A stretch of DNA of 64,000 nt from Armigeres subalbatus (Eukaryota > Arthropoda > Insecta > Diptera > Culicidae). The stretch is from positions 16,277,284 to 16,341,283 of the forward strand of contig NC_085139.1 of assembly GCF_024139115.2 (NCBI RefSeq), read 5' to 3'. The position numbers were made by a program, and so were the translations under genes. The notes under the pieces are model-generated. The model did no database searches. It worked only from the letters and a program-made list of their open reading frames with translations, and had not been told where the DNA came from. Positions 12,944 through 22,385 of this stretch are shown here, piece after piece; within the stretch, counting starts at the first letter, position 1, and the number at the start of each line of letters is the position of its first letter.

Positions 12944-13432
12944 ATGGTTTCGCCAAACTCGTTATTTCCGCCGTTATTACCAAACACCGTTTTGCCACCC
13001 CATTCGCATATGCCACCGTTGCCGCCCAACCGTCACTCCACGTTACACGACTCGTTCTGCAAATTTGATCCGTGTAACTCTGTTCCATCAAGTTCCAGTC
13101 AGCCGATTTCGTCGGCTCTAAATACAGTTCCAGCAAGTTTTAGTAATGCGTTTCGTACTAGTATGGACAATCGAAAGAACATTCCGGACTCAGATTTCAA
13201 CAAGGATCCAACAAACAACAAGCAACAAGGTTTAATGGATAACGGGAGTCATTGTTCCAGAACCAGCTCACAGAGGTCCAGGAAGCAGAGACAGCTGCAG
13301 CTGGAGTTGCAGATTCTAGAAGAGGAGAGGAAATTGCAAGTATTTGCGGAAACGACATGAATTGATGAAGGAGATGTCCAGTGAAAGCGGATCGATTGAT
13401 GCAGATATAGAACTACCAGAAGCCAGGGTAGC
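12944..13432 (+). pseudogene. BEL/Pao gag, N-terminal part
   Basis: An open frame from 12944 encodes a P/S/N-rich segment and then a glutamine- and glutamate-rich coiled-coil-like stretch (QRSRKQRQLQLELQILEEER). It stops at 13358-13360. A one-base frame change near 13335 lets the helix continue as KYLRKRHELMKEMS in another frame, up to the LINE insertion. Gag of BEL/Pao elements forms the cytoplasmic particle. The element assignment rests on the downstream pol. The frame entering the LINE at 13432 is the same as the one leaving it at 16702. Confidence 0.55.
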
Positions 13433-13681
13433 AGGCAGCAGGGACTATGTCCAAGGGCTTGACGATCCCTCCCCAGGCCATCTGCGAGTTGTGGGGCTTG
13501 CCTAGGATGTGGTGGGGTTTGACAGTGGGCCCTGTTAAACCTCTATAAAAAGCTACATGTATCCGCAAGTAGGCCCCACCAAAGCGACCGTGTGCCGCTC
13601 AAAGCGCACAAGCCCAAGTCCTGGTGTTAGGTGGGACGCTAAACAGCCCTGACACGACGGCCCTCCGACGAGACAGGAGGT

Positions 13682-14520
13682 TTGCGCTGGCCCAATAAGC
13701 CGCCTAGAAAACCAATCATTACGAACAATATAAGAGATACTGCGACTCGATATAATCGGCAAAGACCCAGGCGACGAATACAGGATCACGATTGGAAGCT
13801 TGGAACATGGAATTGCAAGTCGCTAGGTTTCGCAGGTTGCGACAGGATGATCTACGATGAATTACATCCCCGCAACTTCGACGTCGTGGCGCTGCAGGAG
13901 ATTTGCTGGACAGGACAGAAAGTGTGGAAAAGCGGGCATCGAGCGGCTACCTTCTACCAAAGCTGTGGCACCACCAACGAGCTGGGAACCGGCTTCATAG
14001 TGCTGGGTAAGATGCGCCAACGCGTGATTGGGTGGCAGCCAATCAACGCAAGGATGTGCAAGCTGAGGATTAAAGGCCGTTTCTTCAACTATAGCATCAT
14101 CAACGTGCACTGCCCACACGAAGGGAGACCTGACGACGAGAAAGAAGCGTTCTACGCACAGCTGGAGCAGACATACGATGGATGCCCACTGCGGGACGTC
14201 AAAATCGTCATCGGTGACATGAACGCACAAGTAGGAAGAGAGGAAATGTATAGACCGGTCATCGGACCAGATAGTCTGCACACCGTATCGAATGACAACG
14301 GCCAACGATGCATAAACTTCGCAGTCTCCCGCGGAATGGTAGTCCGAAGCACCTTCTTCCCCGCAAAAATATCCACAAAGCCACATGGAGATCACCTAAC
14401 CAAGAAACGGAAAACCAAATCGACCACGTTCTAATCGACGGTAAATTCTTCTCCGACATCACGAACGTCCGCACTTACCGCAGTGCGAATATTGAATCCG
14501 ACCACTACCTCGTTGCAGTA
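13682..14520 (+). pseudogene. RTE-like endonuclease domain, copy 1
   Basis: The product would nick target DNA to prime reverse transcription. Family motifs in order are KLGTWNCKSL, VVALQEICW, GDMNAQVGREE, then in a second frame IHKATWRSPNQETENQIDHV and IESDHYLVAV. These match the catalytic Asn/Glu/Asp and the SDH of exonuclease-endonuclease-phosphatase (APE-like) domains. A frameshift between about 14308 and 14390 splits the domain, since the IHKATW motif sits in a frame different from the start. The start at 13682 is only the first methionine of the open frame; copy 2 suggests the frame extends further upstream. Confidence 0.8.
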
Positions 14521-16669
14521 TGCCTGCGCTCAAAACTCTCGACGGTGTACAACACGCGTCGAAGTCGGACGCCGCGGCTTAACATTGGGCGGCTACAAGA
14601 TGGTAGACTAGCCCAAGAATACGCGCAGCAGCTGGAAGTGGCACTTCCAACGGAAGAGCAGCTAGGCGCAGCGTCTCTTGAAGATGGCTGGAGAGATATT
14701 CGATCCGCCATTGGTAGCACCGCAACCGCTGCACTTGGCACGGTGCCCCCGGATCAGAGAAACGACTGGTATGACGGCGAATGTGAGCAGTTAGTGGAAG
14801 AGAAGAATGCAGCATGGGCGAGATTGCTGCAACACCGCACGAGGGCGAATGAGGCACGATATAAACAGGCGCGGAACAGCCAGCAGGAAGATCGAGACCG
14901 TAAAGAAACGGAGCAACTGTACCGCGCTAATAACACACGAAAGTTCTATGAGAAGTTAAACCGTTCACGTAAGGGCCACGTGCCACAGCCTGATATGTGT
15001 AAGGACATAAACGGGAACCTTCTTACGAACGAGCGTGAGGTGATCCAAAGGTGGCGGCAGCACTACGAAGAACACCTGAATGGCGATGTGGCAGACGAAG
15101 ATGGCGGTATGGTGATGGACCTGGGAGAACGCACGCAGGACATAATTCTACCGGCTCCGGATCTCCAGGAAATCCAGTAGGAGATTGGCCGGCTGAAGAA
15201 CAACAAAGCCCCTGGGGTTGACCAACTACCAGGAGAGCTATTTAAACACGGTGGTGAGGCACTGGCTAGAGCGCTGCACTGGGTCATTATCAAGATTTGG
15301 AGTGGATGGAAGGTGTCGTGTGTCCCATCCACAAAAAGGGCGATAAGCTGGATTGTAGCAACTACCGCGCAATCACATTGCTGAACGCCGCCTACAAGGT
15401 ACTCTCCCAAATTTTATGCCGTCGACTAGCACCAACTGCAAGGGAGTTCGTGGGGCAGTACCAGGCGGGTTTTATGGGCGAACGCTCCACCACGGACCAG
15501 GTGTTCGCTATTCGCCAAGTACTGCAGAAATGCCGCGAATACAACGTGCCCACACATCATCTATTCATCGACTTCAAAGCCGCATATGATACAATCGATC
15601 GGGACCAGCTATGGCAGCTAATGCACGAACACGGTTTTCCGGATAAACTGACACGGTTGATCAAAGCGACGATGGATCGGGTGATGTGCGTAGTTCGAGT
15701 TTCAGGGCATTCTCGAGTCCCTTCGAAACCCGCAGAGGGTTACGGCAAGGTGATGGTCTTTCGTGTCTGCTATTCAACATCGCTTTGGAGGGAGTAATAC
15801 GAATGGCAGGGATTAACACGAGTGGTACAATTTTCAATAAGTCCGTCCAGCTATTTGGCTTCGCTGACGACATAGATATTATGGCACGTAACTTTGAGAA
15901 GATGGAGGAAGCCTACATCAGACTGAAGAGGGAAGCTAAGCGGATCGGACTAGTCATCAACACGTCGAAGACGAAGTACATGATAGGAAGAGGTTCAAGA
16001 GAAGACAATGTGAGCCACCCACCGCGAGTTTGCATCGGTGGTGACGAAATCGAGGTGGTAGAAGAATTTGTGTACTTGGGTTCACTGGTGACTGCCGAAA
16101 ATGACACCAGCAGAGAAATTCGGAGACGCATAGTGGCTGGAAATCGTACGTACTTTGGACTCCGCAAGACGCTCCGATCGAATAGAGTTCGCCGCCGTAC
16201 CAAACTGACAATCTACAAAACGCTAATTAGACCGGTAGTCCTCTACGGACACGAGACCTGGACGATGCTCGTGGAGGACCAACGCGCACTTGGAGTTTTC
16301 GAAAGGAAAGTGCTGCGTACCATCTATGGTGGGGTGCAGATGGCGGACGGTACGTGGAGGAGGCGAATGAACCACGAATTGCATCAGCTGTTGGGAGAAC
16401 CATCCATCGTTCACACCGCGAAAATCGGACGACTGCGATGGGCCGGGCACGTAGCCAGAATGTCGGACAGTAACCCGGTGAAAATGGTTCTCGACAACGA
16501 TCCGACGGGCACAAGAAGGCGAGGTGCGCAGCGGGCAAGGTGGATCGATCAGGTGGAAGATGACTTGCGAACCCTCCGTAGACTGCGTGGTTGGCGACGT
16601 GTAGCCATGGACCGAGCCGAATGGAGAAGACTCTTATATACCGCACAGGCCACTTCGGCCTTAGTCTGA
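14521..16669 (+). pseudogene. RTE-like linker and reverse transcriptase, copy 1
   Basis: A basic, charged linker leads into the reverse transcriptase, which copies the element RNA at the nicked target. Visible motifs are YRAITLLNAAYKVLSQIL, the motif-A segment LFIDFKAAYDTIDR, motif B RRGLRQGDGLSCLLFNIALE, and motif C GFADDIDIM with both aspartates. The C-terminal tail carries ETWTMLVEDQRALGVFERKV and GRLRWAGHVARMSD. Breaks are a TAG at 15178-15180, a 22-bp loss near 15298, and a frame change near 15705-15725 between motifs A and B. The last frame stops at 16667-16669, just before the A/T-rich tail. Confidence 0.85.
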
Positions 16670-16702
16670 TTAAATAAATAAATAATAAGAAGACAGGGTA
16701 GC

Positions 16703-17303
16703 CGACTGGCTACAGGGGAACGGTTCTGAAAGGCATGCAGCTTTGTCTAGTGCTGGTCGCCCTCAAATTAGCAATTTACCACCGTTAACTGATGTTGGGG
16801 AAACACTTCAGCATCAAAACTCGTCCGGGATTAATGTTATGTCAAGGGTCCAGAGGCATAAAGAGGATGGTCGAGTCAATTGTCCTACACTGCAGGACTC
16901 CATAAGTATGGCTTCGTTAGGACTCCAGCAGATGCAGATGCATGACAGCAATTATCGACACATGGCTACTCAGTGTTTTCGAAACGTGAGTGCCGACCGT
17001 GCGCCTCCTTGGTGCTCCACACCAAGAATGGCGGCTTCAGATGATGAGGAAGAAACAGATTTAACCAGGAATCAAATTTCTGCCCGCCAAGCCGTACCAC
17101 GGGAACTTCCAAACTTTTCGGGTAACCCAGAAGAATTGCCATTATTTTTCTCCACACTCAAGGGGAAAACTTGCTGCGTTTGCAAAAATGTTTGAAGGGA
17201 AAAGCCTTTGATGCATCCATCGAATGTACCCAGCATCATGTCAACGCTGAAAATGTTGTATGGAAATCCGGAAGTCATTGTACTGAATATGATTACCAAG
17301 GTA
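16703..17303 (+). pseudogene. BEL/Pao gag, middle part
   Basis: Continues the gag in the same frame as before the LINE, beginning ADWLQGNGSER. It reaches RELPNFSGNPEELPLFFST, which resembles the FSGDPxxWPxF segment at the start of the conserved gag domain in BEL/Pao elements. The frame stops at 17193-17195 after FFSTLKGKTC. Matching gag sequence then continues in another frame (HPSNVPSIMSTLKMLYGNPE) to the MITE at 17304. Confidence 0.65.
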
Positions 17304-17642
17304 CACCCGATTCTTTTTTTACACGGGGGATGCGTGCCGTGTGAAAAAAATCCGTGTAAAAATAGTCCGTGTTATTTCGAGAAACCGTGTAAAAATAATC
17401 CGTGTTATTTCGAGAATCCGTGCAAAAAAAATCCGTGCTATTTCGAGAAACCGTGTAAAAAAAGCCGTGCAAAAAATATCCGTGTAAAAAAAGTCACCGG
17501 GTCTTTGTTAATTTGGGGGATGCGTTCCGTGTAAAAATAAATCCGTGTAAAAAAAATCCGTGTTATTTCAAGAATCCGTGTAAAAAAAGCCGTGTAAAAA
17601 AAATCCGTGTGAAAATAATCCGTGTAAAAAAAGAATCGGGTG
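17304..17642. mobile_element. MITE with 23-bp perfect TIRs and TA target duplication
   Basis: Both ends carry the perfect 23-bp inverted repeat starting CACCCGATTCTTTTT, at 17304-17326 and 17620-17642. TA lies immediately outside each end (17302-17303 and 17643-17644), as in Tc1/mariner-type insertions. The 339-bp interior has no gene and is made of repeated CCGTGTAAAAA and TCCGTGTTATTTC blocks. It interrupts the BEL gag, which resumes at 17645. Confidence 0.9.
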
Positions 17643-17644
17643 TA

Positions 17645-18275
17645 TACGCTACTCCATTTCCGAGGACGGAAAAACGAGAAAGCCTTATAGATTTTTCTCT
17701 TGCTGTACAAAATCTTTGTGCTACAATCGAGGCCTGCGAATTGGATAAATATTCATACAACGTGGCGCTCTTTTATGAGCTGGTAAATAAACTTCCGCCA
17801 GCATTCAAAGTGGATTGGGCCAAACATCGCCGTAACCTACCAAGAGCTAACCTGCGCGACTTTGCAGATTGGCTAAACGAGTTAGCAGAAACAGTTTGTC
17901 CAATTGCATGTTTGCACCACAGCGAAGCAAAACCATTCCGAGGAAATAAGCATTCTTCATACCTCCACACACACAGTGAAGATGCCTTTGAGAAACCCTC
18001 AGTTGAAGCGAAAGAAGGTTTAAAATCCAGTCAAACGGGATTGCAATCCAGCCGGGATTGTGTGGTGTGTAAAAATAGCTGTGCGAAATTGGACAAATGT
18101 CTACGTTTCAACGAGCTGGGATACAACTCTAGAAAGGCCGTCGTGAAGTAATTCAAGCTATGCACACTGTCGCAAGCCTAGATTTGTTCCGTCAAACTGT
18201 AGATGCGGCGAAGCTGAAGAGAGAATTCCCTCATCTGCAGGGCATTCCATTTGATTCATACCGTGCAACCTCAAA
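17645..18275 (+). pseudogene. BEL/Pao gag C-terminal part and protease region
   Basis: The frame resumes after the MITE with LIDFSLAVQNLCATIEACE and YELVNKLPPAFKVDWAKHRR, typical of the conserved gag helices of BEL/Pao. CVVCKNSCAKLDKCLRF resembles the cysteine-rich zinc-knuckle segment. The frame stops at 18149-18151. Only scraps of what should be the aspartic protease follow (TVDAAKLKREFPHLQ), with no DTG-type active site visible. Confidence 0.65.
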
Positions 18276-18960
18276 TCCTGACAGAAACAGGTCGATATGA
18301 AGTGAGTCTTCTTTGGAAATTTGAAGAATTTCGTCTGACGAATAGTAAACCAAATGCGCTTCAACGCTTTCGCTACCTTAATGCCAGGATTAAGAAACAT
18401 CCGAATTTAGCCGCTACATTACAAGCAAAGATAGAAGACTACAATCAAAAAGGATATATTAGAAAGTAATCTAATGAAGAGATTCAAGCCAAACATGATC
18501 GAGTTTGGTATCTTCCACTGTTTCCAGTATTCAATCCCAATAAACCGGGTAAAGTGAGGATAGCTTGGGATGCGACCGAAACCAATGGAGCATCACTCAA
18601 TTCGATGCTACTGAAGGGTCCAGATTTACTGATTCCGCTTGATTACGTACTCTACCGTTTCCGGGAATTTAGAGTAGGGCTCAGCGGTGACGTAAGAGAA
18701 ATGTATCTTCAGATGCTTATGTCGAAGGAAGATCAACAATGCCTTAGAGTTTTGTAGTGTGATGATTCCTCTGGTGAACCGGGCATATACATAACGCAAG
18801 TTATGCCTTTTGGAACGTGTTGCTCGCCAAGCTGCGGGCAGTATGTTAAAAACCATAACGCAACCAAATTCGCAGCTCAATATCCGGCATGCAGCCTCTC
18901 AAGCTATTATGAAGCAGCATTACGTTGGCGATATGCCCGTTAGTATCGAGACGGAACAGG
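18276..18960 (+). pseudogene. BEL/Pao reverse transcriptase
   Basis: The RT N-terminal region reads GRYEVSLLWKFEEF and ends with KIEDYNQKGYIRK at a TAA (18466-18468). Palm motifs follow: LPLFPVFNPNKPGKVRIAWD, SLNSMLLKGPDLL, and FREFRVGLSGDVREMYLQM, where the D is in the motif-A position. There is a TAG at 18755-18757, then MPFGTCCSPSCGQYVKN (motif B). A frame change near 18890 leads to KQHYVGDMPVS. Relatives have YVDD at this position, so here the second catalytic aspartate is replaced by glycine. The enzyme is certainly inactive. Confidence 0.8.
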
Positions 18961-19811
18961 AAGCTATTCAACTAGCTAAAGATGTGAAGTACGTTCACGC
19001 GCAAGCAGGATTCGACATGCGCAATTGGATTTCGAATTCGCCTTCAGTAGTATCAGCTATGAATGAAGAAACCATTCAAGGGAAAAGCATGAACGTCGGA
19101 TCAGAACTTGGCACCGAAAAGGTATTGGGAATGTGGTGGTGTACAGCTGATGATACCTTCACCTACAAACTCTCATCCAAGCATGATCCCAGCCTATTGG
19201 AAGGTGACCGTAAACCCACTAAAACGGAAGTTTTAAGACCGCCCATGGCAGTATTTGATCCTCTAGGAATAATATCGAATGTTCTCATTTACCTGAAAGT
19301 GCTATTCCAAGAAGTATGGCGTTCTGGTATAGGTTGGGACGAGATTATACCAGAAAGGTTTTATGAAAAGTGGGAGAAATGGCTAGAAATATTAACGAAA
19401 GTGCAGGATGTTCATATACCCAGATGTTATCACCTCAGCACACAGTTGGGCAGTCAAACCAACATCCAGTTGCATACCTTTGTTGACGCTAGCCTGTCAG
19501 GCTACGTTGCAGTGGTTTATCTACGCTTTGAACAAGATAGTACAGTGGAATGCGCCATAGTCGGACCTAAGACCAGAGTAGCTCCGCTCAAGTTTGTTTC
19601 CATTCCGAGGCTGGAACTGCAAGCCGCAGTCATCGGAGTCAGATTAGCGGATACCATTTCGAAAGCTCTGTCATTTAAAGTACACAAACGATATTTCTGG
19701 AGTGATTCACGGGATGTACTATGTTGGATTAAGTCGGACCACCGTCGGTATTCACAATTCGTTGCGTTTCGTATAAGCGAAATATTGGAATCAACTGCTA
19801 TCGATGAGTAG
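18961..19811 (+). pseudogene. BEL/Pao RT connection and RNase H domain
   Basis: An open frame runs to a TAG at 19809-19811. It contains GFDMRNWISNS, ATG-free linker sequence, then FDPLGIISNVLIYLKVLFQE, the conserved Pao segment between RT and RNase H. RNase H signatures are LHTFVDASLSGYVAVVYL, VSIPRLELQAAVIGVRLA and FWSDSRDVLCWIKSDHRRY, with the catalytic Asp/Glu/Asp positions present. RNase H would remove the RNA template during element replication. This is the best preserved part of the element, and the same segment opens the second copy at 58793. Confidence 0.85.
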
Positions 19812-21199
19812 GGTCACAAAGGATCTAAAGAAAACGTTGAAGAAGAAGCTACCAACACATGGCCAACTAATCCGTTCGTTGAAGAAAGTACCGAAGAGGA
19901 ATTACAAAGCAGAATCTCCCACCATCAGGCAGAATCTAACAATGTACTTCAAGTGCAGAATTACTCAAACTCGAAACGTCTTCAACGAATTGTAGCAACG
20001 ATTTTGAGTCGTCCACAACTTCCGTTGTTTGTCGAACAAGAATAAAAAGCGTAGAACAGGATTTCTTTCGAGCAACGAACTCGTGGTTAGCAGCAATTAT
20101 TTGTATCGTCTAGCTCAAGCGGAAGCATTTTCTAACGAAATCACCATTTTGAAACGTGACACCGATAATCGAAGCTCTTTGCCAAAATCGAGCTCAATAC
20201 ATAGTTTCAATCCGTTCATCGACGAGCAGGATTTACTGCGGATGCGCGGCAGAATCAGTGCATGTCAGTATGTGTCAATGGATACGAAAAACCCCATCAT
20301 ACTCCCGAAAGATCATCACATCACATGGTTGATCATACAAGATTTCCATGACCGGTATCACCATCAGAATCATGCCACTGTAGTGAATGAACTGAGGCAG
20401 TTATTCAAAATACCTAAAATTCGAAGATTGTACCAGCGCGTTCGAGCAAAATGTCAGAGGTGTAAAAATAATTCAGCTGTTCCTCGGCCTCCAGTAATGA
20501 ACGATCTAGCAGCATTCGCCCGTCCATTTTCATTCGTCGGAGTAGATTATTTTGGACCGATGACTGTAGTAGTTGGACGACGAACTGAAAAGCGATGGGG
20601 TGTGCTTGTGACATGCTTGACGGTTAGAGCGATTCATATTGAAATCGCACACTCGCTTAAGGTCACTCCTGACAGAATCCAAGTTTTAAAGTGCTCGCGT
20701 TTTCGGGGGCACACCACTCGATTCGGAAGCAACGCACAACTGTCATTTTTATTTTTTCACGCATGCTGCGACGCAGCAAAGCTGAATCAACAAAAATGAC
20801 AGTTGTCCGCCGCCTCCGTATCGAGTGGTGTGCCCCCGAAAACGCGAGCACTTTGAAACTTGAATTCTGTCAGGAGTGACCTTAATGCGAATTCATGTGT
20901 AATGGCATTACGGAATTTTAAGTCACGTCGGGGTGTACCGATCCAAATCTATAGCGATCGGGCACCAATTTCACAGCAGCTAACAAAGAAATGAAAGCAG
21001 CAAGTGGAGAACTTAATGCAGCACTTCAAGGGATGAACCAAGAGCACGTTATTGCGGAAATAGCCAGCTCAGAATATATATTTTTGCCCCCTGCATCACC
21101 GCATATGGGCGATGCCTGGGAAAGGCTCATACAGACAGTTAAAAAAAACTCCAAGCCATGAAACCAGGGCGAAACCCAAAGGACGAATTACTCCGAAAT
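19812..21199 (+). pseudogene. BEL/Pao integrase, interrupted by a MITE and 3'-truncated
   Basis: The zinc-binding region reads DFHDRYHHQNHATVVNEL and RVRAKCQRCKNN (HH...CC). The core begins FVGVDYFGPM with the first catalytic aspartate. A foldback MITE sits in the codons for HSL/N at 20657-20885. After it the frame resumes as SCVMALRNFKSRRGVPIQIY, includes SDR (second aspartate) and, after a frameshift near 20970, reaches SPHMGDAWERLIQ with the glutamate. The frame ends near PGRNPKDELLRN at 21199, where another repeat starts, so the C-terminal domain is missing. Confidence 0.8.
20661..20881. mobile_element. Foldback MITE flanked by TTAA (piggyBac-like)
   Basis: Arms of 62 bp at 20661-20722 and 20820-20881 are inverted copies with two mismatches, starting GGTCACTCCTGACAGAAT. 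A second inverted pair (CAACTGTCATTTTT and its complement) extends the foldback inward. TTAA flanks both ends (20657-20660 and 20882-20885). Removing the 221 bp and one TTAA restores the integrase frame of the BEL element. TTAA duplications are typical of the piggyBac superfamily; the element has no coding capacity. A decayed copy is at 60249-60437. Confidence 0.92.
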
Positions 21200-21310
21200 C
21201 TTCTTCTTATTGGCATTACATCCCCACACTGGGACAGAGCCGCCTCGCAGCTTAGTGTTCATTAAGCACTTCCACAGTTATTAACTGCGAGGTTTCCGAG
21301 GACCCCAATT
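21200..21310. repeat. Interspersed repeat, Aedes-type (class unknown)
   Basis: The block starting TTCTTCTTATTGGCATTACA, with CTGGGACAGAGCC and GCACTTCCACAGTTATTAAC, matches my memory of a very abundant Aedes repeat. It cuts off the BEL integrase exactly. I cannot assign its class, and its downstream end is unclear. The duplicated copy is at about 60740-60845. Confidence 0.5.
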
Positions 21311-21749
21311 GGGTTACTGTGATGAAAACTTTAACTTGAAACGTCGAGGCTCGAAACTTGAACGTCGACCACACACACATCGACGCTTGAATACTCGGGA
21401 TGGTAACTGCGGATAAGAAGCACTGTTGGTGGCATAATCAGTCGAATATTCATAAGGCGCCTGGTACAAATTTCGATAATCCAGGTCGCTGAGTGTTATA
21501 ATACTTATGCTTCTACTGTCGATTCAATCAGTGGTAAGAAAAGTTCTCTCCCCAGCACCTTCTATGTGATTGGTCGTACTATTTTGCTACACTAGTCTCC
21601 CCAGACGGCTAGACCCCAGAATTTGGATGCCAATTGATCGAAAAAAAATGACATCAGAGGACATCCGGATTCTCCCCGAATCGTAAACTAGTCACGGAGC
21701 TTACTTTTACTCTAGCTATGAGCTAGAGTTTACTAAAGTTTATCTTCCC

Positions 21750-22150
21750 AGGTAAAACACACTTCTGTAGCCTTATCAACTAGATTCAGGACCAAAGCAA
21801 TATTCCTGACGATTGGAGAGAACGTTTTGTGATTCCGATTCTGAAAATCAGATTTCCGGTCAGGACCTCTACTGCTTTAGGCCGATTCCCCGAACATCTA
21901 AAAAGACTTGTCAAAAGGATACGGGAGAAACTGCAGAAGGACAAAAGGCTTGAATTCTGGCAGCATGCGTTCCACCCAGACTACGGAACCAGCTCGCATT
22001 TCGCCAGCTAGGGGATGTGTTCCAGAGCTCCTTCGAGGAAGGCAAACGTGTGGACCTCTTTTCACTGAACAGCTCGAAGCTGTGAAACACAACTGTGTGG
22101 ATCCCCCCGCGACAGTTGTGCATAGGCAGCTGGTGGAATCAGGTTTCTTT
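21750..22150 (+). pseudogene. Jockey/I-like LINE reverse-transcriptase fragment
   Basis: A short RT N-terminal fragment reads IPDDWRERFVIPILK, then PEHLKRLVKRIREKLQKD, WQHAFHPDYGTSSHF and, in another frame, VFQSSFEEGKRVDLFSLN. These correspond to the RT0-RT2 region of Jockey/I-like LINEs (IPxxWR...VPILKPGK...FGFRxGxGTxD...). Frameshifts break it and the polymerase motifs are absent. The same fragment is duplicated at 61290-61620. Confidence 0.55.
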
Positions 22151-22266
22151 TGAAGCATCCTGGCCTCCATTCGGTACTTCCTCTTCAACCGGCAGGCCGG
22201 CAGGATCACTGTAAATGAAATTTTACAGCTGCTACAAAACATTTTCTTCTTTTTTTTTGTCATAAG

Positions 22267-22385
22267 ACGAGTTAATACAGTCCCATTGAATTCCACCACT
22301 TAATTGTATCTTGACAGATACGTATTTCGACCTCAAAAGTAAGGCCGTCTTCAGTGTCTCGTACTTGACTCGACTCAAGTGAAGA
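22267..22385 (-). repeat. Interspersed repeat with second hammerhead-like core
   Basis: The plus strand reads GACAGATACGTATTTCGACC, then GTAAGGCCGTCTTCAG, an interspersed motif I recognise from mosquito DNA. On the minus strand this gives CTGAAGA, a GGCC...GGTC stem and GAAA, followed by a GTATC...GATAC hairpin (22306-22321). The layout parallels the motif at 12616-12692. It is copied at 61812-61862. Confidence 0.4.

Larger units (their letters stand above)
13433..16687 (+). mobile_element. RTE-like non-LTR retrotransposon, copy 1, nested in the BEL gag
   Basis: A LINE with an apurinic-type endonuclease and a reverse transcriptase, ending in a short TAAATAAATAAATAA tail typical of RTE-clade elements. 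It is flanked by a near-perfect 15-bp target-site duplication, AGAAGCCAGGGTAGC at 13418-13432 and AGAAGACAGGGTAGC at 16688-16702. The clade name is from memory of related elements and could be tested by a tree. Compared with copy 2 (29340-32614) it has a 30-bp loss near 14880, a 22-bp loss near 15298 and a stop at 15178. The region shared with copy 2 begins at about 13456. Confidence 0.85.
12944..21199 (+). mobile_element. BEL/Pao-type LTR retrotransposon, decayed, with nested insertions
   Basis: The plus strand carries, in order, gag, protease/reverse-transcriptase, RNase H and integrase relics of the BEL/Pao superfamily, broken by frameshifts and stops. It is interrupted by an RTE-like LINE (13433-16687), a TA-flanked MITE (17304-17642) and a TTAA-flanked foldback MITE (20661-20881). 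The integrase is cut off at about 21199, where an unrelated interspersed repeat begins. I could not recognise LTRs on either side, so the true 5' limit is unknown. A second, 5'-truncated copy of its 3' part starts near 58790. Confidence 0.8.

Noticed and set aside
20663..20879. Two 62-codon frames on opposite strands
   Set aside because: Both are the arms of the foldback MITE read in each direction.
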